Below, one piece after another: positions 46,717 through 56,626 of a stretch of DNA of 64,000 bases. Numbering within the stretch: the first letter of the stretch is position 1; each line of letters opens with the position of its first letter. The stretch lies in contig CAAENA010000056.1 in the NCBI GenBank assembly GCA_900757205.1, forward strand, positions 62,001-126,000, in the 5' to 3' direction. Source of the DNA: an uncultured Collinsella sp. (GTDB taxonomy: Bacteria > Actinomycetota > Coriobacteriia > Coriobacteriales > Coriobacteriaceae). The notes below the pieces were generated by a model, which did no database searches, was not told the DNA's origin, and saw only the letters and a list, made by a program, of their open reading frames with translations. A program made the translations under genes and the position numbers.

Positions 46717-46757
46717 GCGGCGGGCGTCTTGCCGTGACGGGACCCCTCCCCGGCAAT

Positions 46758-47057
46758 TGTCTCGATCTGTAACATTAGCTCGGCAGATACAGGTCTAGAT
46801 GTTACAGAACGAGACAAACCCCAGCCCCGCGAGACAACATCTCAATCTGTAACAGTATGGGGTCAAAAACCTCTCTTGATGTTACAGATCAAGACATTTG
46901 AGTTGGCCGCGGGCGGTCTGTCTCGATCTGTAACAGTTAGAGGTCATATTTGCTGCTAGATGTTACAGATTGAGACATTGAGTTTTCTGCCAACTGTTTG
47001 TCTTGATCTGCAACAAATACTCGGTAAAACGGGGTCTAGTTGTTACAGATCGAGACG
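46758..47057. repeat. Array 2 of 59-nt palindromic units (4 units)
   Basis: Units at 46758-46816, 46838-46896, 46919-46977 and 46999-47057, each exactly 59 nt, starting 80, 81 and 80 nt apart. Arms are TGTCTCGATCTGTAACA and its inverse with a few changes; the 25-nt loops and the 21-22-nt linkers vary. It fills most of the 490-bp gap between the kinase gene and copA and ends 73 nt before the copA operator. Confidence 0.95.
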
Positions 47058-47129
47058 TTTGGCAGAGACGGCCACCGATTGAGCAGCCACCCTCATCTGT
47101 AATGAAAAGTCATACATTCCAACCATTAC

Positions 47130-47160
47130 TGGACACCCCCAGGGGGTATGGGTGTATAGT
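47130..47160 (+). promoter_or_regulatory. copA promoter with CsoR-type operator
   Basis: CACCCCCAGGGGGTATG (47134-47150) matches the GC-rich pseudo-palindrome of CsoR copper-repressor sites (TACCCCC/GGGGGTA). It lies between a TGGACA -35 box (47130-47135) and a TATAGT -10 box (47155-47160). The 19-bp spacer is longer than optimal. The adjacent csoR gene supports copper-responsive derepression. Confidence 0.75.
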
Positions 47161-47207
47161 ATCAGCAGGTTAACAATTCCAACAGCGAACCACAGAAAGG
47201 AGAAGCC

Positions 47208-49547
47208 ATGGCTCAAGATAAGTTCGACGTGGGTGGCATGACATGCGCCGCCTGCCAGGCGCACGTGGATCGTGCCGTGAGCAAGCTCGACGGCGTCGAG
47301 AGCGTCGCGGTCAATCTGCTCGCCGGCTCTATGCTGGTGGACTACGACCCCGCGCAGGTCACCCCCGACGACATCTGCACCGCCGTCGATCGCGCTGGCT
47401 ACTCGGCCTCACCCATCAGCACGGGCACCGACGCTGTCCAAAGCGGAAGTGCGCAAGCCAGGTCCGGCGCCGCCCATATGGAGTCGCCCACCAAAAAACT
47501 GGAGGCCGCCGCCTCTGCCATGCGCACTCGTCTCATCGTCTCGATCGTATTCCTCATCCCACTGTTCTACATAGGCATGGGGCACATGCTTGGCTGGCCG
47601 CTGCCCGGCATTTTCACCGACCATACCCACAGCATGACGCTCGCGCTCACCGAGCTCGTCCTGCTCATCCCCATCGTCTACGTCAACGACGCGTACTTTA
47701 TCAACGGGTTTAAATCGCTCGCGCACGGCGCGCCCACCATGGACGCCCTTATTGCCGTGGGCGCCACCGCTTCCGTCGCCTGGTCGTTCTATGCCATGTT
47801 TATCATGGCCGACCAGCTGGCCGCCGGGCAAATCCACGAGGCCATGATGACGAGCATGGGCAACCTGTATTTTGAGAGTGCGGGCACGATCCTGTCGCTC
47901 GTCACCGTGGGCAAATACCTCGAGACACGCAGCAAATCCAAGACCGGCGGCGCCATCGAGGCGCTCATCGACCTGGCGCCCAAGAGCGCGACCGTCGTGG
48001 CAGAGGACGGCACCGAGACCACCGTCGACGTCGACAGGATCCTTCCCGGCCAGGTCCTGCGCGTACGCCCCGGAGAGTCCATCCCCGTCGATGGCGTGGT
48101 GCTCGAGGGCAGCTCGGCCGTGGACGAGAGTGCGCTCACCGGCGAGTCCATCCCCGTGGAAAAGACCGCCGGTGCCACCGTCAACGCGGCCACGGTCAAC
48201 CGCACGGGCTCGTTTACCTTCCGCGCCACGCGTGTGGGCGCCGACACGTCGCTCGCCAAGATTATCCAGCTCGTCGAGGACGCCAACACCACCAAGGCGC
48301 CCATCGCCCGCATGGCCGACAAAGTCGCCGGCGTGTTCGTGCCCGTGGTGTTTGTAATCTCGGTCGTGACCTTTGTAGTGTGGATGGCACTGACCGGCAG
48401 CATGAACGAGGCGCTCACCTCCGCTGTCGCCGTGCTGGTGATCAGTTGTCCGTGCGCGCTCGGCCTGGCCACGCCCGTCGCCATTATGGTGGGCACCGGC
48501 AAGGGCGCCGAGATGGGCATTCTGTTTAAGAGCGCTGAGGCGCTGGAGAACCTGCGCAGCGTGGGCACCGTGGTGCTCGATAAGACGGGCACGGTCACCC
48601 GCGGCAAGCCGGCCGTGACCGACATTGTGGTTGTCGCGCGCGCCGACGGCTCGCCCGCCATGAGCGAAAAGGCGCTGCTCAAGCTGGCCGCCGCGCTGGA
48701 GCGCTCGAGCGAGCACCCGCTGGCCGAGGCGATCATGGCCGAGTGCAAGTCGCGCGGAATCGTGGCGCGCACGGTCGAGGACTTTGCCGCCGTGCCTGGA
48801 CGAGGCGTTACGGCGCGCGAGGGACAAAACGTCATCGCTGCCGGCAACGTGCGCCTGATGGTCGAGCTGGGCGCGAAGGTGCCCGCCGGCCTTGCCGAGC
48901 AATTTACCGCCGAGGGCAAGACGCCGCTGTTCTTTGCCAAGAACGGCGAGCTTGTCGGCACCATCGCCGTGGCTGATGAGGTCAAGGAGACGAGCGCCGA
49001 GGCCATCGCCGCGCTCCGCAAGCTCGGCGTCGATGTGCGCATGCTCACTGGCGACAACCGCGTGACGGCCGAGGCCATCGCCCGCCGCGTGGGACTGAGC
49101 AGCGAGCAGGTCATCGCCGACGTCCTCCCCGCCGACAAGGAACGCCACGTGTGCGAACTGCAGGATGCGGGCGGCAAGGTCGCCATGGTGGGCGACGGCA
49201 TCAACGACTCCCCCGCCCTGGCGCGCGCCGACGTGGGCCTTGCTATCGGCACCGGCGCCGACATCGCCAAGGAGGGCGCCGACGTGGTACTCATGCGCAG
49301 CGACCTCATGGACGTCGCCCGAGCCATCGAGCTTTCACGCGCCACGATCCGCAACATCAAGCAGGACCTGTTCTGGGCACTGTTCTACAACGGCATCGGC
49401 ATTCCGCTGGCGGCGGGCGTGTTCTTCCCGCTCACCGGATGGCAGCTCTCGCCGATGTTTGGCGCCGCGGCCATGAGCCTGTCGAGCGTGTGCGTCGTAA
49501 GCAATGCGCTGCGCCTGCGAACCTTTAAGCCTAAAGTGGCAAAATAG
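47208..49547 (+). CDS. copA: Copper-exporting P1B-type ATPase
   Basis: A 779-residue inner-membrane pump exporting Cu(I). It has one N-terminal heavy-metal domain with MTCAAC (C13, C16), eight membrane helices, and the ion-binding CPC in [12 protein letters not shown] near residue 412. The phosphorylated Asp lies in DKTGT near 457, the ATP-binding part shows the HP dipeptide ([10 protein letters not shown]), and the hinge is [12 protein letters not shown]. The ATG follows AAGGAG. It heads the copA-copZ-csoR cluster and has a CsoR-type operator in its promoter. Confidence 0.97.
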   Translation: MAQDKFDVGGMTCAACQAHVDRAVSKLDGVESVAVNLLAGSMLVDYDPAQVTPDDICTAVDRAGYSASPISTGTDAVQSGSAQARSGAAHMESPTKKLEAAASAMRTRLIVSIVFLIPLFYIGMGHMLGWPLPGIFTDHTHSMTLALTELVLLIPIVYVNDAYFINGFKSLAHGAPTMDALIAVGATASVAWSFYAMFIMADQLAAGQIHEAMMTSMGNLYFESAGTILSLVTVGKYLETRSKSKTGGAIEALIDLAPKSATVVAEDGTETTVDVDRILPGQVLRVRPGESIPVDGVVLEGSSAVDESALTGESIPVEKTAGATVNAATVNRTGSFTFRATRVGADTSLAKIIQLVEDANTTKAPIARMADKVAGVFVPVVFVISVVTFVVWMALTGSMNEALTSAVAVLVISCPCALGLATPVAIMVGTGKGAEMGILFKSAEALENLRSVGTVVLDKTGTVTRGKPAVTDIVVVARADGSPAMSEKALLKLAAALERSSEHPLAEAIMAECKSRGIVARTVEDFAAVPGRGVTAREGQNVIAAGNVRLMVELGAKVPAGLAEQFTAEGKTPLFFAKNGELVGTIAVADEVKETSAEAIAALRKLGVDVRMLTGDNRVTAEAIARRVGLSSEQVIADVLPADKERHVCELQDAGGKVAMVGDGINDSPALARADVGLAIGTGADIAKEGADVVLMRSDLMDVARAIELSRATIRNIKQDLFWALFYNGIGIPLAAGVFFPLTGWQLSPMFGAAAMSLSSVCVVSNALRLRTFKPKVAK

Positions 49548-49694
49548 GCTCACTATTACGTCCATTTAGAACGGGTTTTCCAGGTGCCAGAGATTGACCT
49601 GAAAGAGGAGCGACGCGTACTTTGGTACGCGAGCGACGGCTTGAAGGTCAAGGTCGGGTGCCTGGGAAAGCCGACACAACAGAGAGGAATACCG

Positions 49695-49916
49695 ATGCGA
49701 TACACAATCAAGACTTCCGGCCTCATGTGCGGCCACTGCGACGCCACCGTCGAGACGGCGTTGCTCAACGTTGCCGGCGTGACCGACGCCGATGCCGATC
49801 ACGAGACTCAGACCGTCCAGGTGGAGTGCGCCGACACCGTGACCGCCGAGCAGCTCGCCGCCGCTGTCGAGGCCGCGGGTGAGAAGTTCCACGCCCTTTC
49901 GGTGACCGCCGCGTAA
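49695..49916 (+). CDS. copZ: Copper chaperone, CopZ-like HMA protein
   Basis: A 73-residue heavy-metal-associated domain protein that carries Cu(I) to CopA. The metal site is LMCGHCD (C12, C15), with the babbabb pattern running to GEKFHAL. The start ATG at 49695 has AGAGAGGAA upstream; reading further upstream in frame only adds non-conserved residues. It lies 147 nt after copA and 43 nt before csoR on the same strand. Confidence 0.9.
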   Translation: MRYTIKTSGLMCGHCDATVETALLNVAGVTDADADHETQTVQVECADTVTAEQLAAAVEAAGEKFHALSVTAA

Positions 49917-49959
49917 CGACCCGCACGTACCCCCCCCCGACCAGAAACGAGGACCCGCC

Positions 49960-50232
49960 ATGATGGCAGACCACAAATCGGTGACCCGCATGCTCAAGAC
50001 GGCACGCGGCCAGATCGACGGCATCTTGCGGATGGTCGATGAGGACCGCTACTGCGTCGATATTTCCACGCAGCTCATGGCAACGCAGGCGCTCATTGCG
50101 CGCATCAACGCCGATGTGCTCAAGGCGCATATCGAGGGCTGCGTGACTTCGGCAATCGAATCGGGCGACGAAGACCTCAAAGCCGCCAAGCTCGCCGAGA
50201 TCGAACGCGTCGTCGACAAGCTCTCCAAGTAA
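49960..50232 (+). CDS. csoR: Copper-sensing repressor CsoR
   Basis: A 90-residue all-helical DUF156-family repressor that releases DNA on binding Cu(I). The Cys-His-Cys copper site is complete: C32 (RYCVDISTQL), H57 and C61 (LKAHIEGCV). It probably represses copA via the operator at 47134 and so controls its own operon. The ATG at 49960 has GAGG 7 nt upstream; the adjacent second ATG is an equal possibility. Confidence 0.94.
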   Translation: MMADHKSVTRMLKTARGQIDGILRMVDEDRYCVDISTQLMATQALIARINADVLKAHIEGCVTSAIESGDEDLKAAKLAEIERVVDKLSK

Positions 50233-50242
50233 TTGGGGCATT

Positions 50243-50323
50243 GGGGACAGACTGCTTTGCACCATCTTGGTGTATCGGGGATAGGTACGTTTGCACCACC
50301 TTGGTGCAGATTAACCTGTCCCC
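50243..50323. repeat. GGGGACAG-bounded nested repeat after csoR
   Basis: Outer arms GGGGACAG (50243-50250) and CTGTCCCC (50316-50323) enclose two copies of TTTGCACCANCTTGGTG. The element is non-coding, between csoR and the zinc-ribbon gene, and similar in kind to the other GGGAC palindromes. Confidence 0.7.
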
Positions 50324-50378
50324 CTTGCTCTAAATCGGGTATAAAGGCGAGCAGCATATCGAACGAAAGGCAATTTGC

Positions 50379-50852
50379 ATGAATGACTTTATGAAGGGTC
50401 GCAATGGTGCCGATGAACTCACCATCGTGATGGGTTTTGCCGGCATCGTCATCGCGATGATCGGATCGATAGCCCGCATCCAGTGGCTCAGCTGGATCGC
50501 CATCGCCGTGATCGTGATTGGCGTGCTGCGCGGCCTGTCCAAAAACATCGATGCGCGTCGCAAGGAAAACGCTGCCTTTGTCACCGCGACCGCGAACGTC
50601 CCCGGCTTGGGCAAGTTTGTCGCCAGCTTGGGCGGCGGCGCTGCGGCGGCCGGCACCTCGCGCACGGCCGGTACCAGCAAGGAAGACTTTGAGCGTGCCA
50701 AGCGCACGGCCAAGAAGATGTGGAAGGGTCGCAAGACCACGGCATACCTCAAGTGCCCCAACTGCGGCCAGATGCTCTCCGTCCCCAAGGGCAAAGGCAA
50801 GATCCGCGTCACCTGCCCCAAGTGCCACGCCAAGATGGAAACCCGCTCCTAG
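50379..50852 (+). CDS. Small membrane protein with C-terminal zinc ribbon
   Basis: A 157-residue protein of unknown role. Two hydrophobic helices (about residues 15-50) are followed by a Gly/Ala-rich, basic linker and a zinc ribbon CPNCGQ...CPKCHAK (about 125-152). In similar Coriobacteriia proteins the ribbon is thought to face the cytoplasm; that is inference. The ATG has AAAGGC upstream. It is followed by a strong bidirectional terminator. No link to the copper genes upstream is evident. Confidence 0.7.
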   Translation: MNDFMKGRNGADELTIVMGFAGIVIAMIGSIARIQWLSWIAIAVIVIGVLRGLSKNIDARRKENAAFVTATANVPGLGKFVASLGGGAAAAGTSRTAGTSKEDFERAKRTAKKMWKGRKTTAYLKCPNCGQMLSVPKGKGKIRVTCPKCHAKMETRS

Positions 50853-50914
50853 CGCCCGCACGCGGGACAAATTAATCAGGTTTGTTTGTCCCAAATCTTA
50901 AGTATTTGTTCGAT

Positions 50915-50952
50915 AAAAAAGCCGAGGCCTCGTGTTGAGACCTCGGCTTTTT
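50915..50952. terminator. Bidirectional Rho-independent terminator
   Basis: AAAAAGCCGAGG pairs perfectly with CCTCGGCTTTTT (12 bp), so both strands end in a T-run. It lies between the convergent zinc-ribbon and amidohydrolase genes. Confidence 0.92.
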
Positions 50953-50985
50953 GCATGCGGCAACGGAGCTGCCCCTTTGTCACAT

Positions 50986-52356
50986 CTACGCCACACCGTC
51001 GCGGGCCAGCTCCTCGGCCAGCGCTTCGGCAGGCATGGCCATAATCGCGTCGAGCTCGGCGTCCACCTCGGGAATACGCTTCACCTTGAGCTTGCGTACC
51101 AGATCACCGCGACACATCACATGCGTCGGCTCACGCAGAGCGCACAGGTCATCGAGCGGATTCTTGCGCGTCACCAGGATATCGGCGGCCTTGCCGCACT
51201 CGATCGTACCGGTCTCGCCGCCCAGCCCCAGGAGCTCGGCATTGACCTGCGTAGCCGTATGCAGCGCGAAGGCGTTGCTCACGCCCACGTACTTGGCAAA
51301 ATAGGCCACCTCACGCCACATGTCGTACTGCGTCACGAACGGGCAGCTCGAATCTGTGCCAAGGCCCACCTTAACGCCAGCTTCCAGCGCCGCACGAGCA
51401 CTCTCGATAATGCCCGAGCACACGATGTCGCCGTTCTTCTTTTGCGTGTCAGTCGAATGGGTCTTCTCCGGATCGAGCAACACAAACGGCAGCGCCGGGC
51501 TGATAGTGCAGGTAACGCTGGGCGCACGATCCTCAAGCTGCGTGCCCGCGGCGCCACGGTACAGCTCCAGGATCTCGGGCGTCATCGGGGCACCGTGCTC
51601 GATCGTGTCGACCCCGGCCTCAAGCGCGGCCTTCACGCCCTCGGTGCTCTCGACATGAGCCATAGCCGGCAGGCCCACCTCGTGCGCCGCCTTGCACGCC
51701 GCCGCGGCAACCTCCACCGGCATACGCAGCACGCCCGGCTCGCCCACCTCGGTCGCATCGAACACACCGCCCGTTACGAACAGCTTAATGACGTCGGCGC
51801 CGCGCGCATACAGGTCTCGCACCTGCTCGGCTGCCTCGACGGGGCTGTTGGCCACCTGGGCGAACAAGCCCGCGCCATGGCCGCCCGGCACCGTGACGCC
51901 CGTTCCCGGCGCTGCCAGGCGCGGGCCCTGATACTTGCCAGCGTCGATAGCGTCGCGCACGGCAATGTCGGCAAACAACGGGTCGCCCGCGCCGCGCACC
52001 GTGGTCACGCCGCTTGCCAGCTGCTGCTGGGCACTGCCCTTGAGGATGCGGCGGACGATGGCACGGCCCACGGGATTATCGAGTTTCTTCATCAGCGCTC
52101 CCGCATCGCCGGCCGAGACAGGCTTGCCCGAGCCGCACAGGTGCACGTGCATATTGATGAGACCGGGCATGAGATACGCACCACCCAGGTCGATAACCTC
52201 GGCACCTGCAGGCGCCTGCGCCACAGCACTCGGCCCCATCCAGGTGATGACGCCGCGCTCAACAGTCACGGCCATATCGGGTTGCGGCTCCATATGTTCC
52301 GAACCATCCAGAATGGTCGCATTGATAAACAACGTGGAACGATCGGCAGATGCCAT
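50986..52356 (-). CDS. Amidohydrolase-family metal-dependent hydrolase
   Basis: A 456-residue amidohydrolase superfamily enzyme, closest in pattern to imidazolonepropionase-like and prolidase-like hydrolases. Metal-binding motifs are ordered as HVHLCG (about 66), the His of MAHVES, IEHG, and GTDSSCP near residue 325; a carboxylated Lys is likely in DVIKLFVTGG. The substrate may be a cyclic amide or dipeptide but is unknown. A strong GGGAGG precedes the ATG at 52356; the longer upstream frame runs through the palindromic array and is not coding. Confidence 0.88.
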   Translation of the reverse strand: MASADRSTLFINATILDGSEHMEPQPDMAVTVERGVITWMGPSAVAQAPAGAEVIDLGGAYLMPGLINMHVHLCGSGKPVSAGDAGALMKKLDNPVGRAIVRRILKGSAQQQLASGVTTVRGAGDPLFADIAVRDAIDAGKYQGPRLAAPGTGVTVPGGHGAGLFAQVANSPVEAAEQVRDLYARGADVIKLFVTGGVFDATEVGEPGVLRMPVEVAAAACKAAHEVGLPAMAHVESTEGVKAALEAGVDTIEHGAPMTPEILELYRGAAGTQLEDRAPSVTCTISPALPFVLLDPEKTHSTDTQKKNGDIVCSGIIESARAALEAGVKVGLGTDSSCPFVTQYDMWREVAYFAKYVGVSNAFALHTATQVNAELLGLGGETGTIECGKAADILVTRKNPLDDLCALREPTHVMCRGDLVRKLKVKRIPEVDAELDAIMAMPAEALAEELARDGVA

Positions 52357-52505
52357 ATCGAGCTCCTCCCTCACGATTAACTTGAACATTTGTCCATTAT
52401 CACCTAGTCCCGCTGGATTGCTGCAGACGCATCGGTTAACGGAAGGAAGAGGGGATGTGGGGAGACGGAACACGTTGCAGTCCCACCCCAGCGACACCAG
52501 GGAAA

Positions 52506-52645
52506 TGTCTCGATCTGTAACAGGTACAGGGTTATTAGGCCCCTTGATGTTACAGATCGAGACATTCGGTCGACGTTTCACCGGCTTGTCTCGATCTGTA
52601 ACAATTACGAGCTCAAGCAACCTCTAAACGTTACAGATCGAGACA
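52506..52645. repeat. Array 3 of 59-nt palindromic units (2 units)
   Basis: Units at 52506-52564 and 52587-52645, each 59 nt and 81 nt apart. The arms are almost perfect: TGTCTCGATCTGTAACA with TGTTACAGATCGAGACA or CGTTACAGATCGAGACA. The second unit ends only 7 nt from the stop codon of the nuclease-fold gene. Confidence 0.95.
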
Positions 52646-52652
52646 AAACCTC

Positions 52653-53729
52653 TCAGCGCCCATACCACTGGCATCTCCACTCCTCAGCCAATTCAGCCTG
52701 CCGAGGAATACCCGCCAGCCTCATTTTCTCGACCAGCTTCCCCGGGTCTTTGAGTTCATCAAACGTAAACCGAAGCACCTTATGCCCGAGCATTGTCAGA
52801 TGAGATTCCCGCTGACGCTCTGCCACGAATGGGTCGACCGACTCCCGACCCTCGCTGTTCTGCAAGGTGTACTTCCCCTTTCCGTCGAGCTCGCCGATGA
52901 CACATGTCCCGTCCTCGAGCCGCCAAAAATAGTCGACGCGAAACACTTGGCTCTGATCAAGCGGGTCGCGAAACTCCACCTGCAACTCTGGCACCGGAAA
53001 ACCGTATGCAATAAAGAACGCCCGAAAGCGAGACTCGCCGCCGTTTTCGGACAAGCCGTCCGCATATGACGCAATCACTTGCGCCCTGCGATACCCGCGC
53101 CTGCCCTCGCAATCGGAGCGGAGACACTCGCACAGGTCATCGCGCGATACGCCCCTTGCCCTCAATGCAGAATCGGCAATCGCCAACCCGTAGGAGAACG
53201 GCGCACGCAGCAAGCAATCCTCCACCGTGCGCCAAAACGACGTCGCCTGCACGCCGTCGACTTGTTCAAGTGCGCCCGCCGCCTGCGGACGCAACAGCCG
53301 ACATCCTGCACTCAGCGGCACCGAGCAACCTGTCTTAACAAGATATCGTGGCCCAAGCAGATCATTCGGCACCTCCAGACCCCACAAAAGTGCCGCGTCA
53401 TAACCCCAAAACGCCCAATCGGGATGAAACTCTGCAAGCCCTTTGATGGTACGCAGCGCTCGCTCCGCCGGCGTCAGTACACCCCAATCATGTTGAAAGC
53501 AGAACAAATACGGCTCGGGCTCCGCAATATCATCGGTTCCCACATGACGCCGTAGCCACATGAGCTCGGCATTGTCATGCGTTGCGAGCAGCGCACCTTG
53601 CTCGGTCGCCTCCGTGAGTCGCGCGAGCATCCTATTCCGCGCCAACGTGTTGCGAGTCGTATGCTTGTGCTTGAAAACGGTATTAGACACTTCCATCACC
53701 ACCACATCGGACAAATGAACCATCGTCAC
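52653..53729 (-). CDS. PD-(D/E)XK nuclease-fold protein (DUF559/AbiEi-like)
   Basis: A 358-residue protein of uncertain role. The C-terminal part looks like a Vsr/DUF559-type nuclease: ESRFRAFFIAYGFP supplies the first Glu, FRVDYFW the Asp and VIGELDGKGKY the ExK-like motif, followed by RESHLTMLGHKVLRFT. The N-terminal half resembles AbiEi-type antitoxin-like proteins, which often carry this fusion in actinobacteria (AFWGYDAALLWGLEVP). I choose the GTG at 53729 (GGAGG 5 nt upstream); the ATG at 53723 is an alternative. It is bracketed by palindromic arrays: two units 7 nt past its stop and three units from 19 nt upstream of its start. Confidence 0.65.
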   Translation of the reverse strand: MTMVHLSDVVVMEVSNTVFKHKHTTRNTLARNRMLARLTEATEQGALLATHDNAELMWLRRHVGTDDIAEPEPYLFCFQHDWGVLTPAERALRTIKGLAEFHPDWAFWGYDAALLWGLEVPNDLLGPRYLVKTGCSVPLSAGCRLLRPQAAGALEQVDGVQATSFWRTVEDCLLRAPFSYGLAIADSALRARGVSRDDLCECLRSDCEGRRGYRRAQVIASYADGLSENGGESRFRAFFIAYGFPVPELQVEFRDPLDQSQVFRVDYFWRLEDGTCVIGELDGKGKYTLQNSEGRESVDPFVAERQRESHLTMLGHKVLRFTFDELKDPGKLVEKMRLAGIPRQAELAEEWRCQWYGR

Positions 53730-53748
53730 CGTTGCCTCCGCCGACAAA

Positions 53749-53968
53749 TGTCTTGATCTGTAACAAGAAGAACGATTTTTGGACTGTAGATGTTACAGAT
53801 TGAGACATTCCCCCCAGCCAGGTGCCAAACGTCTCGATCTGTAACAGTTAGACGTTCTCCAGGCCCCTAAACGTTACAGATTTAGACAAACCAGCGGCGC
53901 CCAAGCATTCGTCTCGATCTGTAACAGGTAGACCGGTGTTTTGCCCCCAAACGTTACAGATCGAGACA
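53749..53968. repeat. Array 4 of 59-nt palindromic units (3 units)
   Basis: Units at 53749-53807, 53830-53888 and 53910-53968, each 59 nt, spaced 81 and 80 nt. It occupies almost all the gap between the nuclease-fold gene and the next minus-strand gene. The loops of the second and third share GTTAGACGTT/GGTAGACCGG at the same offset, and both 3' arms begin CGTTACAGAT. Confidence 0.95.
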
Positions 53969-54007
53969 AAAAGGCAAAAGGCAAGGCAGGCGACAACTAC
54001 CCATCCC

Positions 54008-54715
54008 CTACTCCCACTCCTGCTCGTAGATGTTGAGCGACTTTACGTACCGCCCCTGGGCGCCCATGATGTCGCGGACCAGACGCAAGAAGAAGCTGAT
54101 GCACGAGGTGTCAAAGCCGTCCTGCAGGTCCTCCGGATGCACCGCACCCGGCCCATCGACCGCCGTATCGCTCAGCCGCGCGATGTCATACAGGTAGAGC
54201 TGTCCCGCCGTAAGCCAGACATCGTCGACGCAGGCGAGGCGCACCGCAATCGCGCCGTCACTCCAGTGCTCCTTCTGCACGATATGCGGATCGTAGACAT
54301 CAAAGCGATGATCGGTGCGCGTGTCCTTCAGCACGACCATGCCGGACGCAGGATTCTTGTCCAAAATGCCAAAGCGCGAGAAATACTGCGTGTCGCGTAC
54401 CTGCTCGAGCCGCTTGAGCGAGGCAGGCGAAAGCGATGCCGGCGGCTCGTCAACATACAGCTCGAGCAGCGTTTTGCCATGGCGATAGGGGCGCTCAAAC
54501 AGCAGCCAATCGGTAAACGCCATGTTGTAGGCCATGATTTCGTTTTGCGAAGGCTCAGTGCAATAGCTGAGCCACGGGTCGACAATGATCTCGAACTGTT
54601 CGCGCGCCGGCTCCAGGAATTGAAACTTCCGCAGCATCCAAAAGTGAGCCATGTCGGCAATATCGTTGCCGACGGCTTCGGCTAGCTCTGCTCGGTCAAA
54701 AGCGTGGTCAGTCAT
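54008..54715 (-). CDS. Hypothetical protein
   Basis: A 235-residue soluble, acidic protein I do not recognise. It has no signal peptide or membrane segment and is rich in aromatic residues (AHFWMLRKFQFLEPAREQF, YNMAFTDWLLFERPYRHG). The ATG has GAGGAGG 6 nt upstream. It lies 40 nt downstream of array 4 on the minus strand, with no partner gene; upstream is a 424-bp gap. A nucleic-acid role is possible from its neighbours but nothing in the sequence shows it. Confidence 0.75.
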   Translation of the reverse strand: MTDHAFDRAELAEAVGNDIADMAHFWMLRKFQFLEPAREQFEIIVDPWLSYCTEPSQNEIMAYNMAFTDWLLFERPYRHGKTLLELYVDEPPASLSPASLKRLEQVRDTQYFSRFGILDKNPASGMVVLKDTRTDHRFDVYDPHIVQKEHWSDGAIAVRLACVDDVWLTAGQLYLYDIARLSDTAVDGPGAVHPEDLQDGFDTSCISFFLRLVRDIMGAQGRYVKSLNIYEQEWE

Positions 54716-55036
54716 GGCATCCTCCTCAAACTGATGGACCTCAATTTGAGCTTACGAGGAAGGTGGGCAGCCACGACCAGCGCGGGCAAAATAGGCCTCC
54801 GACTGCAAACCAGATACTGACCAAACACTTGACGAAAAGCTTGATCGAAAATGCGCACCGCAACAAAACCGCAGGTAGACATAGACGGCCAACCCGCCCT
54901 TTTGAGCCAGATGCCCGCAGCCACCACAGAAACAACAGGTGACCACAGCCCGAGAAGTCGACAAATGAACATCCGTACGTCGACAAACGAGCAAACTGCT
55001 CGCAAATCCGCAAGGAGTGTCCCCGAGTGCCGACAG
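54716..55036. other. Intergenic stretch without a gene
   Basis: About 320 bp upstream of the hypothetical gene. Short minus-strand open frames of 90-103 codons overlap one another and lack ribosome sites, so I regard them as chance. No RNA structure was recognised. Confidence 0.5.
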
Positions 55037-55106
55037 AAAAGGAACGTCCCTAACTGCCGGCACTTAGGGACGTTCCTTTTGTGCCGGCAGTTAGGGACAG
55101 CCCTTT
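55037..55106. repeat. GGGACGTT-type inverted repeat after gltD
   Basis: AAAAGGAACGTCCCTAA (55037-55053) is perfectly inverted at 55064-55080; overlapping it, TAACTGCCGGCAC and GTGCCGGCAGTTA form a second inverted pair, so two folds compete. On the minus strand it ends in TTTT and may terminate gltD. Its AACGTCCC core is shared with the element at 28349. Confidence 0.85.
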
Positions 55107-55139
55107 CCGATTCGATTGTTGAGTATCTCCGTGACTACT

Positions 55140-56621
<1,482 letters not shown>

Positions 56622-56626
56622 GGCAC

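Noticed and set aside
46758..47057. Arrays read as CRISPR
   Set aside because: Arms alternate in direct and inverted orientation, loops are related to each other instead of unique spacers, arrays are short and scattered, and no cas gene is present.
49584..49694. A longer N-terminus for the copper chaperone
   Set aside because: The extra 37 residues have no conservation in the family and the AGAGAGGAA ribosome site points to the ATG at 49695.
53749..53968. Arrays read as integron attC sites
   Set aside because: The expected GTTRRRY/RYYYAAC core sites do not match (arms give GTTACAG), there is no integrase, and units do not separate cassette genes.
54712..55063. Overlapping short minus-strand frames with hydrophobic stretches
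   Set aside because: Three overlap one another in different frames without ribosome sites; most likely chance in a non-coding gap.
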